Assembly (NCBI GenBank): GCA_020639115.1
Contig: JACKHG010000025.1
Location: 1-38,335, forward strand
DNA: 38,335 nt
Direction of reading: 5' to 3'
Source of the DNA: Phycisphaerales bacterium
GTDB taxonomy: Bacteria; Planctomycetota; Phycisphaerae; UBA1845
This document shows, one piece after another, positions 23,283 through 30,841 of the stretch. A program made the position numbers and the translations under genes. Under the pieces are notes generated by a model, which was not told where the DNA came from, ran no database searches, and was given only the letters and a program-made list of their open reading frames with translations. Each line of letters opens with the position of its first letter. The stretch's first letter is position 1.

Positions 23283-24479
23283 ATGGGGCTGGCATCGGGT
23301 CGAGTGACCTTTCGGCGGTATCGTCTGGGCGGTCTGGTCCACGATTGCGTGGACGACGTCCTCTTGGAAAAACTCAATCGGGCCGCGTTCGGGCGGTACG
23401 GATCGGCAGCGGCCGACGGCGTCGAGATCGGCTGGATCACCCCCCAGCACCTCTTCGACGTCGACTTCGGCGGCGAGAAGATCGCGGTGGGGCGGTTCGC
23501 CCACCTGATGCTCCGCGTCGATCGCAACTCGCCCCCCGCCGCCATCAAACGCAGCTACTTCCTCATGGAGCAGGCGGCGGCCCTGGAGGCCTCCGGCAAG
23601 GCGTTCCTCACCCGCTCCGAGCAGCGCCAGGCCAAGGACGCTGCCACCCAGCGGGCCGAGGCCGAGGCCCGCAGCGGCGCGTTCCGCCGCATCTCCGCCT
23701 TCCCCGTGCTCATCGATCTCGAACGCCAGGCGCTCTACTTCGGCAGCACCTCGAACGGCGCCAACGATCACCTCATTCGCCTCTTCGGCGACACCTTCGA
23801 GTGCCCCATCGAGCCAGTCAGCGCCCACAGCCTGGCCATGCGCAGCGCCGATGAGCAGGGCGGCAAGCGGGCCCTCGAGGATGCTCGCCCGGCCCATTTC
23901 ATCGAGCCTCCGGACGAGGTCGACGGCGACGTCTACAGCCTGGACCCGGAGGACCGCGGCTTTTTCGGCCGCGAGTTCCTCACCTGCCTTTGGTACGGCA
24001 TCGAGCGGGCCGAGGGCGTCTTCGAACTGCTGCAGAAGGCGGACGTGGCGGCCTCACTCGCGACGCACATGCAGCTCAAGTGCGATTTCAACCTGACCGG
24101 CACCGCGACGCTCCGCTGCGACGCCCCCGCGCGGGCGGCTGAGGCCCGCGCAGCGCTGGCCATCGGCAAGCAACCATCCCGGCTCGGGCTCATGCTCGCG
24201 GCCCAGGCCGGCGAGTGGACCTTCACGCTCGACGGTGCGAAGTTCGACGTCAGCGGACTCGTGCTGCCGCCGGTCGAGGGGGAGGACAAGTCGGCGGTGC
24301 TGGAGACGCGCTGCACGTCGCTCGCGGACCTGTGCGCGGTGCTCGACGGCCTCTTCGCGGCGTTCATGCGCGTGCGGTTGTCGGGGGAGTGGGACGCGGT
24401 GGCCCGCGACATCAAGCGCTGGGCGCTGGCGGGGCGGCTGGGGGAGACGCGCGCAGCCGCGCGGCTGATCTCGGCGTAG
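23283..24479 (+). CDS. RdgC-like protein
   Basis: 398 residues from the ATG at 23283, with AAGGGAG 6 bases upstream. The frame is open for another 560 codons upstream, but only this start has a ribosome-binding site and family sequence. Overall plan resembles RdgC, a DNA-binding ring protein that modulates RecA: an early strand VTFRRYRLGG, EIGWITPQHLFDVDF (RdgC-like G-W-x-x-P segment, about 48-62), a mixed charged helix QRQAKDAATQRAEAEARSG (about 113-131), then AFPVLIDLERQALYFGSTSN (about 140-159), where RdgC has a W-I-D-x-x-x-x-L-x-x-x-x-x segment. The C-terminal half diverges. No membrane segment. Assignment is by pattern only; an unrelated planctomycete family is possible. Confidence 0.55.
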   Translation: MGLASGRVTFRRYRLGGLVHDCVDDVLLEKLNRAAFGRYGSAAADGVEIGWITPQHLFDVDFGGEKIAVGRFAHLMLRVDRNSPPAAIKRSYFLMEQAAALEASGKAFLTRSEQRQAKDAATQRAEAEARSGAFRRISAFPVLIDLERQALYFGSTSNGANDHLIRLFGDTFECPIEPVSAHSLAMRSADEQGGKRALEDARPAHFIEPPDEVDGDVYSLDPEDRGFFGREFLTCLWYGIERAEGVFELLQKADVAASLATHMQLKCDFNLTGTATLRCDAPARAAEARAALAIGKQPSRLGLMLAAQAGEWTFTLDGAKFDVSGLVLPPVEGEDKSAVLETRCTSLADLCAVLDGLFAAFMRVRLSGEWDAVARDIKRWALAGRLGETRAAARLISA

Positions 24480-24522
24480 GGTGTGGTGCGGCGGCAGTGT
24501 CCGGCGGCAGTGAACGGCGGCT

Positions 24523-24741
24523 TCAGTCGGCCAGCAGCGCCGGCACCCGTTCGTGCTCGAGCATCTGCAGAATGTGCAGAAGCTGCCCGTTCTCGATGAT
24601 CCCGTAGCGGACCATCACCAGCCCGATCAGCATCTTGGGAAATCCACGACTGACCAGGTCGCGCTGGATGTCGACCGCCCGGTCGATGTCCGCCGTGGAG
24701 CAATAGCCCAGTTCCACCGCGTATTCTCCGAATCGCTTCAT
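24523..24741 (-). CDS. Small standalone MshEN / GspE-N-like protein
   Basis: 72 residues from the ATG at 24741, with a strong GGGAGG 6 bases upstream. Sequence MKRFGEYAVELGYCSTADID then RAVDIQRDLVSRG, and IGLVMVRYGIIENGQLLHIL, resembles one half of the MshEN domain. That domain forms the N-terminus of type II secretion/type IV pilus ATPases, where pairs of LGxxLVxxGxIT-like helices bind cyclic di-GMP. Here a single unit stands alone without an ATPase. It could be a c-di-GMP-related or protein-interaction module (inference). It converges with the RdgC-like gene (43-base gap) and lies downstream of the ankyrin gene. Confidence 0.65.
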   Translation of the reverse strand: MKRFGEYAVELGYCSTADIDRAVDIQRDLVSRGFPKMLIGLVMVRYGIIENGQLLHILQMLEHERVPALLAD

Positions 24742-24954
24742 GCTGCGCCTCCCGCCGGTGAGCGGCCGTGCGGCTGGCCAACCGGCCACCGCCAAGTCCG
24801 CCTGCCGGTCTATCGGCAGTCCGGGGAGGCACACCAAGCTCGTCCGCATAATGGTTCTGGCAGGGATGCAGCAGGGGCCGGCGCGTCCGATAAGCGCGCA
24901 GATGCCCTGGTCCGGCTGGGGGCGGGGCAATCCGGGAAATGGCAGCGCCGCGGG

Positions 24955-25959
24955 CTACGCGCCGCCGTGCTCGACGAGGTACGCCGCCAGGTGCGTGTAG
25001 CCCTTCTGCCGGGCGTAGTCGAGCGCCGTCTGGTGGTTGGCGTCCAGCAGGTTCACGTCCGCACCGGCATCGACCAGCACGGTGGCCGCCGCGACGAGCA
25101 TGTCATCGACATCCCGGTGCGCCTGCGACGTGGAGGCCAGCACGATCAGCGGCGTGGCCTTGGTGTCGTTGAGGGCATTCACGTCCGCGCCACGCTCGAG
25201 CAGCGTCTTGATGGCGTCCTTGCGGAAGCGTGTGGCGGCTGCGTGCAGCGCCGTGTTGCCCGCCTGGTCCTTCGCGGCGATGTCGGCCTTGTGGTCGAGC
25301 AGCGCCGCGATGATCGCCGTGTCGTTGGCGACCGCCGCCCAGTGCAGCGGTGTGCGCTGCTGGTTGTCGCCGGCGTTTACGTCGGCGGAGGCGTCGATCA
25401 AGGCCTCGGCGGCGAGCGTCCGGCTGCGGGCTGCCGCGAGGTGCAGCGGCGTACGGTGGTCGGCGTCGACCGCGTTGAGGTCGGCCTTGGCGGCGATCAG
25501 CGCCTGCACCGTGGCCTGGCGCCGCTCCGCATCGTGCTTGAGGTTGACGCCCATGAGGACGGCGACGTGCAGCGGCGTCTCGCCGCGGTCGTTGGGCTCG
25601 TTGACGTCCGCGCCGGCTGCGATGAGTTGCTGGACGGGCTTCGCCCGGAGCGTGCGGGCCGCCACGTGCAGCGGCGTGTCGCCGGCTGCGTCCTTGGCGG
25701 CCACGTCGGCTCCGTGCGCAAGCAGGTAGGTGAGCACGGCCTCGGGTTCGCGGGCCAGGGCGGCTGCGTGCAGCGGCGTGCTGCCGGTGGCGTCGCGGGC
25801 GTTGACCATCTCCGGAGCGTCGGTGAGGTACGCCTTGAGTCCGTCGAGATCGCCGCGCTGGGCGGTGGACTGAATCGTCTTATGGCCGGCGTCGGCGAAC
25901 GCGAGCGTCGCACAGGCCGTGGCCAGGGCAAACATGCCGATCGGTCGCAGCAGCTTCAT
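24955..25959 (-). CDS. Secreted ankyrin-repeat protein
   Basis: 334 residues from the ATG at 25959; AGGTGG 8 bases upstream favours it over a GTG four codons earlier. A signal peptide (MKLLRPIGMFALATACATLA, cut near FADA) directs it to the periplasm or outside. Seven or so ankyrin repeats follow, each with the T-P-L-H-x-A-A core: TGSTPLHAAALAREPEAVLT, AGDTPLHVAARTLRAKPVQQ, RGETPLHVAVLMGVNLKHDA, HRTPLHLAAARSRTLAAEAL, QRTPLHWAAVANDTAIIAAL, GNTALHAAATRFRKDAIKTL, and a degenerate C-terminal pair. This is a protein-binding scaffold with no enzymatic motif. It is 59 bases downstream of the M14 peptidase gene on the same strand; a CCGGC-GAAA-GCCGG hairpin sits between them. Confidence 0.9.
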   Translation of the reverse strand: MKLLRPIGMFALATACATLAFADAGHKTIQSTAQRGDLDGLKAYLTDAPEMVNARDATGSTPLHAAALAREPEAVLTYLLAHGADVAAKDAAGDTPLHVAARTLRAKPVQQLIAAGADVNEPNDRGETPLHVAVLMGVNLKHDAERRQATVQALIAAKADLNAVDADHRTPLHLAAARSRTLAAEALIDASADVNAGDNQQRTPLHWAAVANDTAIIAALLDHKADIAAKDQAGNTALHAAATRFRKDAIKTLLERGADVNALNDTKATPLIVLASTSQAHRDVDDMLVAAATVLVDAGADVNLLDANHQTALDYARQKGYTHLAAYLVEHGGA

Positions 25960-25998
25960 GGTCGTTTCCACCTTTGGGCCTTACCGCCCGTGGATGTT

Positions 25999-26012
25999 CC
26001 GGCTTTCGCCGG
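25999..26012 (-). other. Small GNRA hairpin between M14 and ankyrin genes
   Basis: On the minus strand CCGGC-GAAA-GCCGG forms a 5-bp stem with a GAAA tetraloop in the 59-base gap between the peptidase stop and the ankyrin start. It is probably a processing or stability element; there is no U-tract. Confidence 0.4.
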
Positions 26013-26018
26013 CGTTGC

Positions 26019-28145
26019 TCAATTCGCCGGGCCGGTAAGCTGACCGGTAAACACGGCGAAGTCTTCAAGGTCGATCATCCCGTTGGGAATATAGTCGAAC
26101 GCGGAACCGCAGGCGCCCGCGGGCGTCGTGCCGTTGCACGCCTGGAACGCGGCGTAGTCCGCCAGGTCGATCCGGCCGTCACCGTTGTAGTCGCCGTCGG
26201 CGTTGGGCGGATTGACGGTCAGGTTGAACGTGTGCGTATCGCTACGGCCATCATTGTCGATCACCTCGACAATGAAGTTGTACGCGCCGGCCTGGGTCGG
26301 CGTGCCCGCGAGCACGCCGGAGGGCGACAGCGTCAGCCCGGGCGGCAGCACCGGAATCGGCGCGAACTGGAGCGAGTTCACGTTGGTCAGTGCGGTCGCG
26401 CCATTGTACGCCGCCAGCGTGTAGGCAATGCCGTCACCATTGGAGATGCCGATGGTCGGCGAGACCGGCGTGTTGCTGTTGCCGTAGTGGAACTGGATAC
26501 GCCCGTCGTCGAAGAGGGTCAGCGCAACGTCTACCTGGTGGTTGCCGGCATAGGTCACGGCGTCCCAGCGAATCGTGACGCGATCGCTGAGCGACTCGTC
26601 GACGTAGATATCCTTGCCGGTCACGTTGGTCTTCAGATCGTCCCACAGCGGGGCGATGCGGTGATTCGCAATCAGGTCGGCGTTGGTGTTGTTCGCCGAG
26701 CTGCCGGTGATGGCGCCGAAGTTGATGAACCCGTTCGACCACACCTGGATCGTCGTGTAGCTCACGCCGTAGAAGGGGAACGGGAAGGGCAGCGTGTAGT
26801 TCTTGAAGATGTCGTCGCCCTTCCAGTTCTGGGCCACGCCCGTCGCCGCGAAAGCGTTGGTGCCCAGGTCCGTCTCGACGTAGCCGGGGACCGTGGCGCT
26901 CCAGTTGAGCGGCGCGGTGCCGCCGGTGACGGACAGCGCGATCGGCCCGTACGGCGCGAGGACGTTGCCGTCCGGCAGCGCGTCGGGGGCGATGGCCGGC
27001 GGCGGCTGGAGCGCGACGTCAAGCCGCGTCGCGGGTCCGCTGGCCACTGCGACGTTGTAGAAGGTGCGGGTCGGATAGCTGGGTGCGGACACCGTGATGT
27101 TGTACGTGCCGGGCAGCAGCATGCGGTGGTAGTCGCCGATGTCGGGATCGGTGTAGACGTCATGGTCGATGCCGCCGACCGAAATCGTCGCGGCAAGCGG
27201 GTCGCCGGTCACCGCGTCGGTGACGATGCCGCGGACGCCGATCAGCGCCGTGGACATGTAGGCGATGAGCGAGTCGCGGTTGTTGCTCCAAAAGGTCGGG
27301 ATCTGCGAGGCCGGCGGCTGAAAGGAGTCGCTGAGCTCGATCGTGACCTCGTTGCATCCGTACCAGCGGTAGTTCCAGTCCTGCATACCGCCGCTGACGG
27401 TGTACCAGTCGGCCCCATTGGTGATGCCGTGGAGGAACTCGCTGCTGTTCCACATGGGCAGGTTGCTCTGCGCGTAGAGCGTGCAGATGTGGATGAACAG
27501 ATCGTCGTCCGGAGATATCGTGTAGGTGCTGGTGCCCTGCGGATTGTTGTCGTACGGGTAGTTGCACACCATCGTCCCGGTGTGGAAGTTGGCCGACAGC
27601 GTGAAGCTCTCGTTCGCCACCCAGTTCATGATCACACCGGTCTCCGCCTCGCGGCCGGCGGGGGTGTTGATCGGGTCATCGTCCCAGTCGGGGAAATCCC
27701 GGTTGAGATCGACGCCGCGCGCGTTGTAGCGCTGGTCCAGCACGAAGCCGTCGGGATTCATCAGCGGCACGATCCAGATGTCCATCTCGTTCACCAGGTT
27801 GGTGATCTCCGGATCGGTGCCGTAGTTCGAGAGTAACTCGTCGATGAGGTAGAGCATCATCTCGTTGCCGGTCCACTCGTTGCCGTGCATCGTCGAGATG
27901 TACTTCATCTCCGGCTCGTCCTCCTCCGTGCCGACGTTATCGGAGATGTTCAGCGCCCAGATCACCCGGCCCTGGTAGCTCGTGCCCAGGTTCACCAGCC
28001 GGCAGATCGCGGGATAGTTCGTCGCCGCGTCGCTCATCAACTGGGCGATCTGGGTGTAGTTGCGATAGGACTGGCCGAAGGCCGCAGCCGGTGCGAGTAC
28101 CAGGGCGGCGAGGGCGACGACAAACAGCGAGCGAAGCGGAATCAT
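26019..28145 (-). CDS. Secreted M14 zinc carboxypeptidase with Ig-like and dockerin-like C-terminus
   Basis: 708 residues from the ATG at 28145, with GTGGAG 7 bases upstream; the open frame continues far upstream without family character. A signal peptide ends at AFG-QS (about 24). The M14 domain (about 27-300) is complete: zinc ligands His87 and Glu90 in MHGNEWTGNE and His188 in NFHTG, substrate-binding Arg in GVDLNRDF, and general base Glu270 in NEVTIELSD. It removes C-terminal residues from peptides. Then come a CarboxypepD-reg-like fold (about 300-370), a long beta-rich region with a putative Ig domain (GLTLSPSGVLAGTPTQAGAY), and dockerin-like loops DGDYNGDGRIDLADYAAF and GMIDLEDFAVF. The tail type matches that of the LVIVD protein, so both may be exported and displayed the same way. 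Upstream of the ankyrin gene on the same strand. Confidence 0.93.
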   Translation of the reverse strand: MIPLRSLFVVALAALVLAPAAAFGQSYRNYTQIAQLMSDAATNYPAICRLVNLGTSYQGRVIWALNISDNVGTEEDEPEMKYISTMHGNEWTGNEMMLYLIDELLSNYGTDPEITNLVNEMDIWIVPLMNPDGFVLDQRYNARGVDLNRDFPDWDDDPINTPAGREAETGVIMNWVANESFTLSANFHTGTMVCNYPYDNNPQGTSTYTISPDDDLFIHICTLYAQSNLPMWNSSEFLHGITNGADWYTVSGGMQDWNYRWYGCNEVTIELSDSFQPPASQIPTFWSNNRDSLIAYMSTALIGVRGIVTDAVTGDPLAATISVGGIDHDVYTDPDIGDYHRMLLPGTYNITVSAPSYPTRTFYNVAVASGPATRLDVALQPPPAIAPDALPDGNVLAPYGPIALSVTGGTAPLNWSATVPGYVETDLGTNAFAATGVAQNWKGDDIFKNYTLPFPFPFYGVSYTTIQVWSNGFINFGAITGSSANNTNADLIANHRIAPLWDDLKTNVTGKDIYVDESLSDRVTIRWDAVTYAGNHQVDVALTLFDDGRIQFHYGNSNTPVSPTIGISNGDGIAYTLAAYNGATALTNVNSLQFAPIPVLPPGLTLSPSGVLAGTPTQAGAYNFIVEVIDNDGRSDTHTFNLTVNPPNADGDYNGDGRIDLADYAAFQACNGTTPAGACGSAFDYIPNGMIDLEDFAVFTGQLTGPAN

Positions 28146-28714
28146 GCTGCAGCTCCACGGTAGCGAGGCTTTTCCCCGAGAAGACCGGGAAGGATGAAAA
28201 CACCCGGCGCCGCCGGACGGGACCACTGCTGCTGTCTGCGCAGCACGGGCACGGGTAGCCATGCGGGCAATTGAGACTGGGACTCGTAAACCGTTCCCCA
28301 CAGCCGCGAGTATACCGGATGGCGCGCTGGACCCACAGGGCTGAGCCGCCCACGATGCGAACTTTTTTCGCCGGGGCGGACGCAATTTGGACATTTTCAT
28401 GGGATGATCGGACGGAGCGTTCGACCCCTCACGGCTTGCAGTACGCCGGCAGGGATGCGATGTGTTGCCCATGCCCCGCGTGGAAGTCTTGATGCTGTGT
28501 GCCGAATGATCGCGCGGCTCGGTTTCGGTGCAGAGGTGTGCGCGCTGCGCGAAATCGAAGGCCGGCGCAGCCGTCGACACGCAGACGTACGTATACTTTT
28601 CCCCCGTACGTGCGACCGTCGTATACGCTCGCGTTTCGCGCATACGGTCCGCTACGGCCAGCGATTGCGTGAGGAGCTTTCCATTCCCGGTTGTGCTTCT
28701 ATCATGCCCGCATC
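28146..28714. other. Divergent intergenic region (M14 peptidase / antiporter)
   Basis: 569 bases without a supported gene. Near the antiporter end lies a cluster of short palindromes: ACGTACGTATAC (28585-28596), CGTACG (28605-28610) and CGTATACG (28620-28627). GAGGAG at 28671 is not well placed for the chosen start at 28715. The left half contains only the M14 promoter region, where I see no clear core elements. Confidence 0.45.
28585..28627. promoter_or_regulatory. Palindrome cluster upstream of the Na+/H+ antiporter
   Basis: CGTATAC occurs at 28590-28596 and again, within the perfect palindrome CGTATACG, at 28620-28627, 30 bases apart (about three helical turns). CGTACG sits between them. 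The spacing and symmetry suit a dimeric regulator about 90-130 bases before the gene, but no known operator is recognised. Confidence 0.35.
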
Positions 28715-29968
28715 ATGGGTCATCCGTTCGAACATCTGATCGGCATCTACATCGGGCTGCTGCTGCTGGCGTGCGTCGTGGCGATCCTGGCGAAGATGAT
28801 CACGCACCTGCCGTATGCGATCTTCCTGACGCTGGTGGGGCTGGCGGTGGGCATCCTGCACCTCGGGCCGCACCCGGAGCACGTGGGCTTCAGCCACGAC
28901 CTGATTTACTTCGTGTTTCTGCCGCCGATCCTGTTCCAGGGGGCGCTGCATACCGACCTCAAGCGCCTCACCAGCCAGTTGCCCACCATATTGGCGCTCG
29001 CCGTGCCGGGGGTCGTCGTCTCGACCTTTCTGGTGGGGGGCCTGATGTGGTGGATCGGCGGGATCACGTCTCTGCTGGTGGCGATGCTGTTCGGCGCCCT
29101 CATCACCCCGACCGACCCGGTCAGCGTGCTGGCCCTCTTCCGCCAGGCCAACGCGCCGGAGGACTTGCGCACGCTGGTCGAAGGGGAGAGCATGTTCAAC
29201 GACGGCACGGGTGTCGTGCTGTTCACCATCTTCCTGGAGGCGCTGCTGGGCACGCACGTGACGCTCGGCGCGGGCATCTGGATCTTCTTCAAGGTCGCGC
29301 TCGGCGGCATGGTCATCGGGGCGCTCACCGGCGTCGCCATCTTCCTCGTGCTGCGCAAGCTCAACGACCACCTGCTGGAGAACGCGATCTGCCTGGTGCT
29401 GGCGTTCGGGGCGTTCTGGCTCGCGGAGATGCTGCACTTTTCCGGCGTGATCGCGACGGTGACCGCCGGTCTGCTGATCGGCAGCTACGGGCGGCGCTTC
29501 TCGATGAGCCCGAAGACGAAGGAGACGGTGGAGACGTTCTTCGAGTCGATCGATTTCGTGCTCAACTCGTTCCTGTTCATCCTGATCGGGCTGGAGCTGC
29601 GCGAGATCCCGCACCAGGTGGCGGTGAATCCGTGGCGGCTCGCGGGCGTGGCAATCGCGGCGATGCTCGTCTCGCGGGCGTTCGTGACCTACACGTTCAC
29701 CTGGGGGCTGGACAAGCTGCAGCGGCCGAATCCGCGACGCTGGAGCCACGTGCTGTTCTGGAGCGGTCTGCGCGGGTCGATTCCCATCGCGCTGCTGCTG
29801 CACCTGCCGGTGGACCTGCCGGATGACCACGTGCTGACACGCTTTCGACCGGAACTGATCTTCGCTGGCTTCTCCTGCGTGTTCTTCTCGCTGGTGGTGC
29901 AGGGCCTGACCATGTCACCGCTGCTCCGCCGCCTGGGCATCTCCCAGCCAGCCCCCGCCTCCGCGTAG
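28715..29968 (+). CDS. Na+/H+ antiporter, CPA1 (NhaP-like) family
   Basis: 417 residues from the ATG at 28715; a TTG 8 codons upstream is an alternative, and neither has a well-placed Shine-Dalgarno. About 12-13 hydrophobic helices span the whole protein. Family signatures: FLPPILFQGALHTDL (about 68-82), ALITPTDPVSVLALFRQANA (about 128-147; Asp134) and LVEGESMFNDGTGVVLF (about 154-170) with the ion-binding Asn162-Asp163 pair. CPA1 proteins exchange cytoplasmic Na+, Li+ or K+ for protons and regulate internal pH. The C-terminus ends soon after the last helix, so no regulatory tail is present. It converges with the cytochrome gene across the inverted repeat at 30021-30105. Confidence 0.94.
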   Translation: MGHPFEHLIGIYIGLLLLACVVAILAKMITHLPYAIFLTLVGLAVGILHLGPHPEHVGFSHDLIYFVFLPPILFQGALHTDLKRLTSQLPTILALAVPGVVVSTFLVGGLMWWIGGITSLLVAMLFGALITPTDPVSVLALFRQANAPEDLRTLVEGESMFNDGTGVVLFTIFLEALLGTHVTLGAGIWIFFKVALGGMVIGALTGVAIFLVLRKLNDHLLENAICLVLAFGAFWLAEMLHFSGVIATVTAGLLIGSYGRRFSMSPKTKETVETFFESIDFVLNSFLFILIGLELREIPHQVAVNPWRLAGVAIAAMLVSRAFVTYTFTWGLDKLQRPNPRRWSHVLFWSGLRGSIPIALLLHLPVDLPDDHVLTRFRPELIFAGFSCVFFSLVVQGLTMSPLLRRLGISQPAPASA

Positions 29969-30020
29969 CAAAGCGGACACGAACCGCGCAGGCGTCGTGC
30001 GTTGGAAGCGAGCTGTAGAC

Positions 30021-30105
30021 GGAACCGCGAATGCACACGAATAAACATGAATGCGCAGCAGCGGTGCATTCAACATTTGCGTCTATTCGCGTTCATTCGC
30101 GGTTC
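30021..30105. repeat. Imperfect inverted repeat made of 10-bp CGCGAAT-type units
   Basis: The left arm begins AACCGCGAATG (30023) and the right arm, read on the other strand, begins AACCGCGAATG (30104). About 31 bases of each arm align with 6 mismatches around a 13-base centre. Within each arm the motif recurs every 10 bases (CGCGAAT, CACGAAT/CGCGAAT, CATGAAT/CGCAAAT). It lies in the 157-base gap between two convergent genes. It resembles extragenic REP-type elements; similar CGCGAAT-rich repeats occur in environmental genomes, but I cannot confirm relationship. It may also act as a two-way terminator or a transposase-mobilised palindrome. Confidence 0.7.
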
Positions 30106-30125
30106 ACGTTTTACGTGAGCACGTT

Positions 30126-30680
30126 CTAACTGCCGTGGTGCTCCTCTGCGTGATGCTCGTGCTCATCCGCGTGGGTCGCGCTGCGCAGGCTCGCCTTCTG
30201 GGCGGCGCCGAGATTAGGCAGCTTGCGCAGAAACGCCACCATCTCCCAGATCTGGCGGTCGCTGTGACTGCTGCCGAACGCGGGCATGCCGGTCATGCGC
30301 ACGCCGTCGTGGATGATGTGGAACAACTCGGCATCGGAGCGCTCCTGGGTTTCCTTCAATGCCAGGTTCGGAGGCATGGGCAGCATGCCGCCGACCCATT
30401 CCGCGCCGGCCACGTCGGGCGCGCCGTGGCACATCACGCAGGTCGAGCGGTAGTGTTCAAAGCCATCACTCGCCGCATTGGCGTCGCCGGTCACCGGGCT
30501 GACCATGTCGCCGGAACGCCAGGCGACGGAACTTTCCCAGGCCACGTGGCCCATGCCGTCGAGCAGTCCGGGCGGCTGATCCGCCTCCATATTGATCGCG
30601 CCGCCGAGCCCGAGCACGAGCGCCACGATGATCACGCCGAGTCCTCCCGACAGCACGCCGAGCCAGTATCGCTTGCGCAT
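30126..30680 (-). CDS. Membrane-anchored c-type cytochrome with His-rich tail
   Basis: 184 residues from the ATG at 30680, with an ideal AAGGAG 6 bases upstream. A short positive N-terminus and one hydrophobic helix (about 6-28) act as uncleaved anchor or signal. The cytochrome domain (about 65-155) has Cys81-Val-Met-Cys84-His85 and the distal ligand Met132 in VRMTGMPAFG, the class I mono-heme arrangement, so it carries electrons in the periplasm. The end, ATHADEHEHHAEEHHGS, contains six His (170, 174, 176, 177, 181, 182) and several acids, a likely metal-binding tail (Cu, Ni or Zn; inferred). No oxidase or other respiratory gene is adjacent. Upstream on the same strand, 161 bases away, is the ThiF/MoeB-like gene. 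Confidence 0.92.
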   Translation of the reverse strand: MRKRYWLGVLSGGLGVIIVALVLGLGGAINMEADQPPGLLDGMGHVAWESSVAWRSGDMVSPVTGDANAASDGFEHYRSTCVMCHGAPDVAGAEWVGGMLPMPPNLALKETQERSDAELFHIIHDGVRMTGMPAFGSSHSDRQIWEMVAFLRKLPNLGAAQKASLRSATHADEHEHHAEEHHGS

Positions 30681-30841
30681 GGCAATCTCCTTTTCCGGAT
30701 GTGGACTGCGTCGTTGTGCATAGAGGATAGGTGCGCTTGCTGAACCGCGCGTGAATTCGATGTGAGCGCAACACACGTAGACCTGACGCGAAATTCAGAA
30801 TGCCCTGGCGGCGGCGTTGCGCAGGGCGTCAAGGCGGCGTG

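Noticed and set aside
28146..28643. A 166-codon N-terminal extension of the M14 peptidase
   Set aside because: The ATG at 28145 has GTGGAG 7 bases upstream and begins a normal signal peptide; the extension has no such features.
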